The notes under the pieces: model-generated
Seen by the model: the letters and a program-made list of their open reading frames with translations, nothing else
What the model was told of the DNA's origin: nothing
The model's database searches: none
NCBI GenBank assembly: GCA_905210845.1
Contig: CAJLYG010000206.1
Location: forward strand, 1-5,354
DNA: 5,354 bases
Source of the DNA: an uncultured Prevotella sp.
Lineage (GTDB): Bacteria; Bacteroidota; Bacteroidia; Bacteroidales; Bacteroidaceae
Reading direction: 5' to 3'
Shown: piece by piece, positions 5,297 to 5,354 of the stretch
Layout: each line of letters starts with the position of its first letter
How positions within the stretch are numbered: position 1 is the first letter of the stretch
Program-made: the position numbers and the translations under genes

Positions 5297-5354
5297 AGAC
5301 CTGTTGACGGCATGAAGGATAGTATGGATTTAAAGGGTTCAATCTATGAATGTA
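5289..5354 (-). pseudogene. Upstream frame of the terminase, separated by a frameshift
   Basis: From the right edge the minus-strand frame is open for 21 codons and includes NPLNPYYPSCRQQVYV before a TAA at 5289-5291. The sequence looks like ordinary protein, and the long terminase frame begins inside its end, shifted by one base. Skipping a single T at GTA-TAA joins the two as QVYV-KQFVYQKEM, with no sequence lost. The frame of the 349-residue gene has two stops just upstream of its ATG, so it cannot extend on its own. I read this piece as the preceding part of the same terminase. Either a sequencing or assembly error or a real indel separates them; programmed +1 shifting at a stop is a remote option. 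Confidence 0.55.

Noticed and set aside
1..5354. tRNA or rRNA genes, CRISPR array, integrase, transposase, defence or toxin genes
   Set aside because: None seen on either strand; apart from the gap and one 56-base spacer the window is filled by structural and packaging genes.

Overview
This window is part of the head (DNA-packaging and portal) module of a tailed bacteriophage or prophage. The host is most likely a member of the Bacteroidales, and I lean towards Prevotella or a close relative. Two things suggest this. The only well-formed promoter has the Bacteroidetes pattern (TTTG, 19 bases, then TAnnTTTG). The proteins also look like the divergent packaging and portal proteins of Bacteroidales prophages. 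The assignment comes from reading the sequence and from memory of families; no database search was possible.

Every supported gene is on the minus strand, so transcription runs from high to low coordinates. The order is: the C-terminal part of a terminase large subunit (nuclease domain); a gap of about 300 bases with a promoter, two inverted repeats and a pair of direct repeats; a 105-residue protein of unknown function; a 489-residue portal-like protein; a 71-residue and a 216-residue protein that together look like one head-completion or connector protein in two pieces; a 320-residue protein of unknown function; and a partial unknown gene running off the left edge.

The five genes from 3948 down to 347 are very tightly packed. 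All four junctions between them are ATGA, where the start codon of one gene overlaps the TGA stop of the gene before it. The portal start that fits this rule is the ATG at 3634, not the TTG six bases upstream. They very likely form one mRNA starting at the promoter just upstream of 3948, with downstream genes translated by coupled termination and re-initiation. The terminase would cut and pump DNA through the portal ring, and the small proteins probably sit at or near the portal-tail interface.

Reading frames break close to both window edges. At the right edge the terminase frame is interrupted near 5291-5296, and at the left edge the partial gene probably shifts frame near base 27-34. This would fit low-quality ends of a short contig, or a decaying prophage. 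I found no tRNA, rRNA, CRISPR, integrase, defence gene or insertion sequence. The least explained parts are the structured gap after the terminase and the split connector gene.
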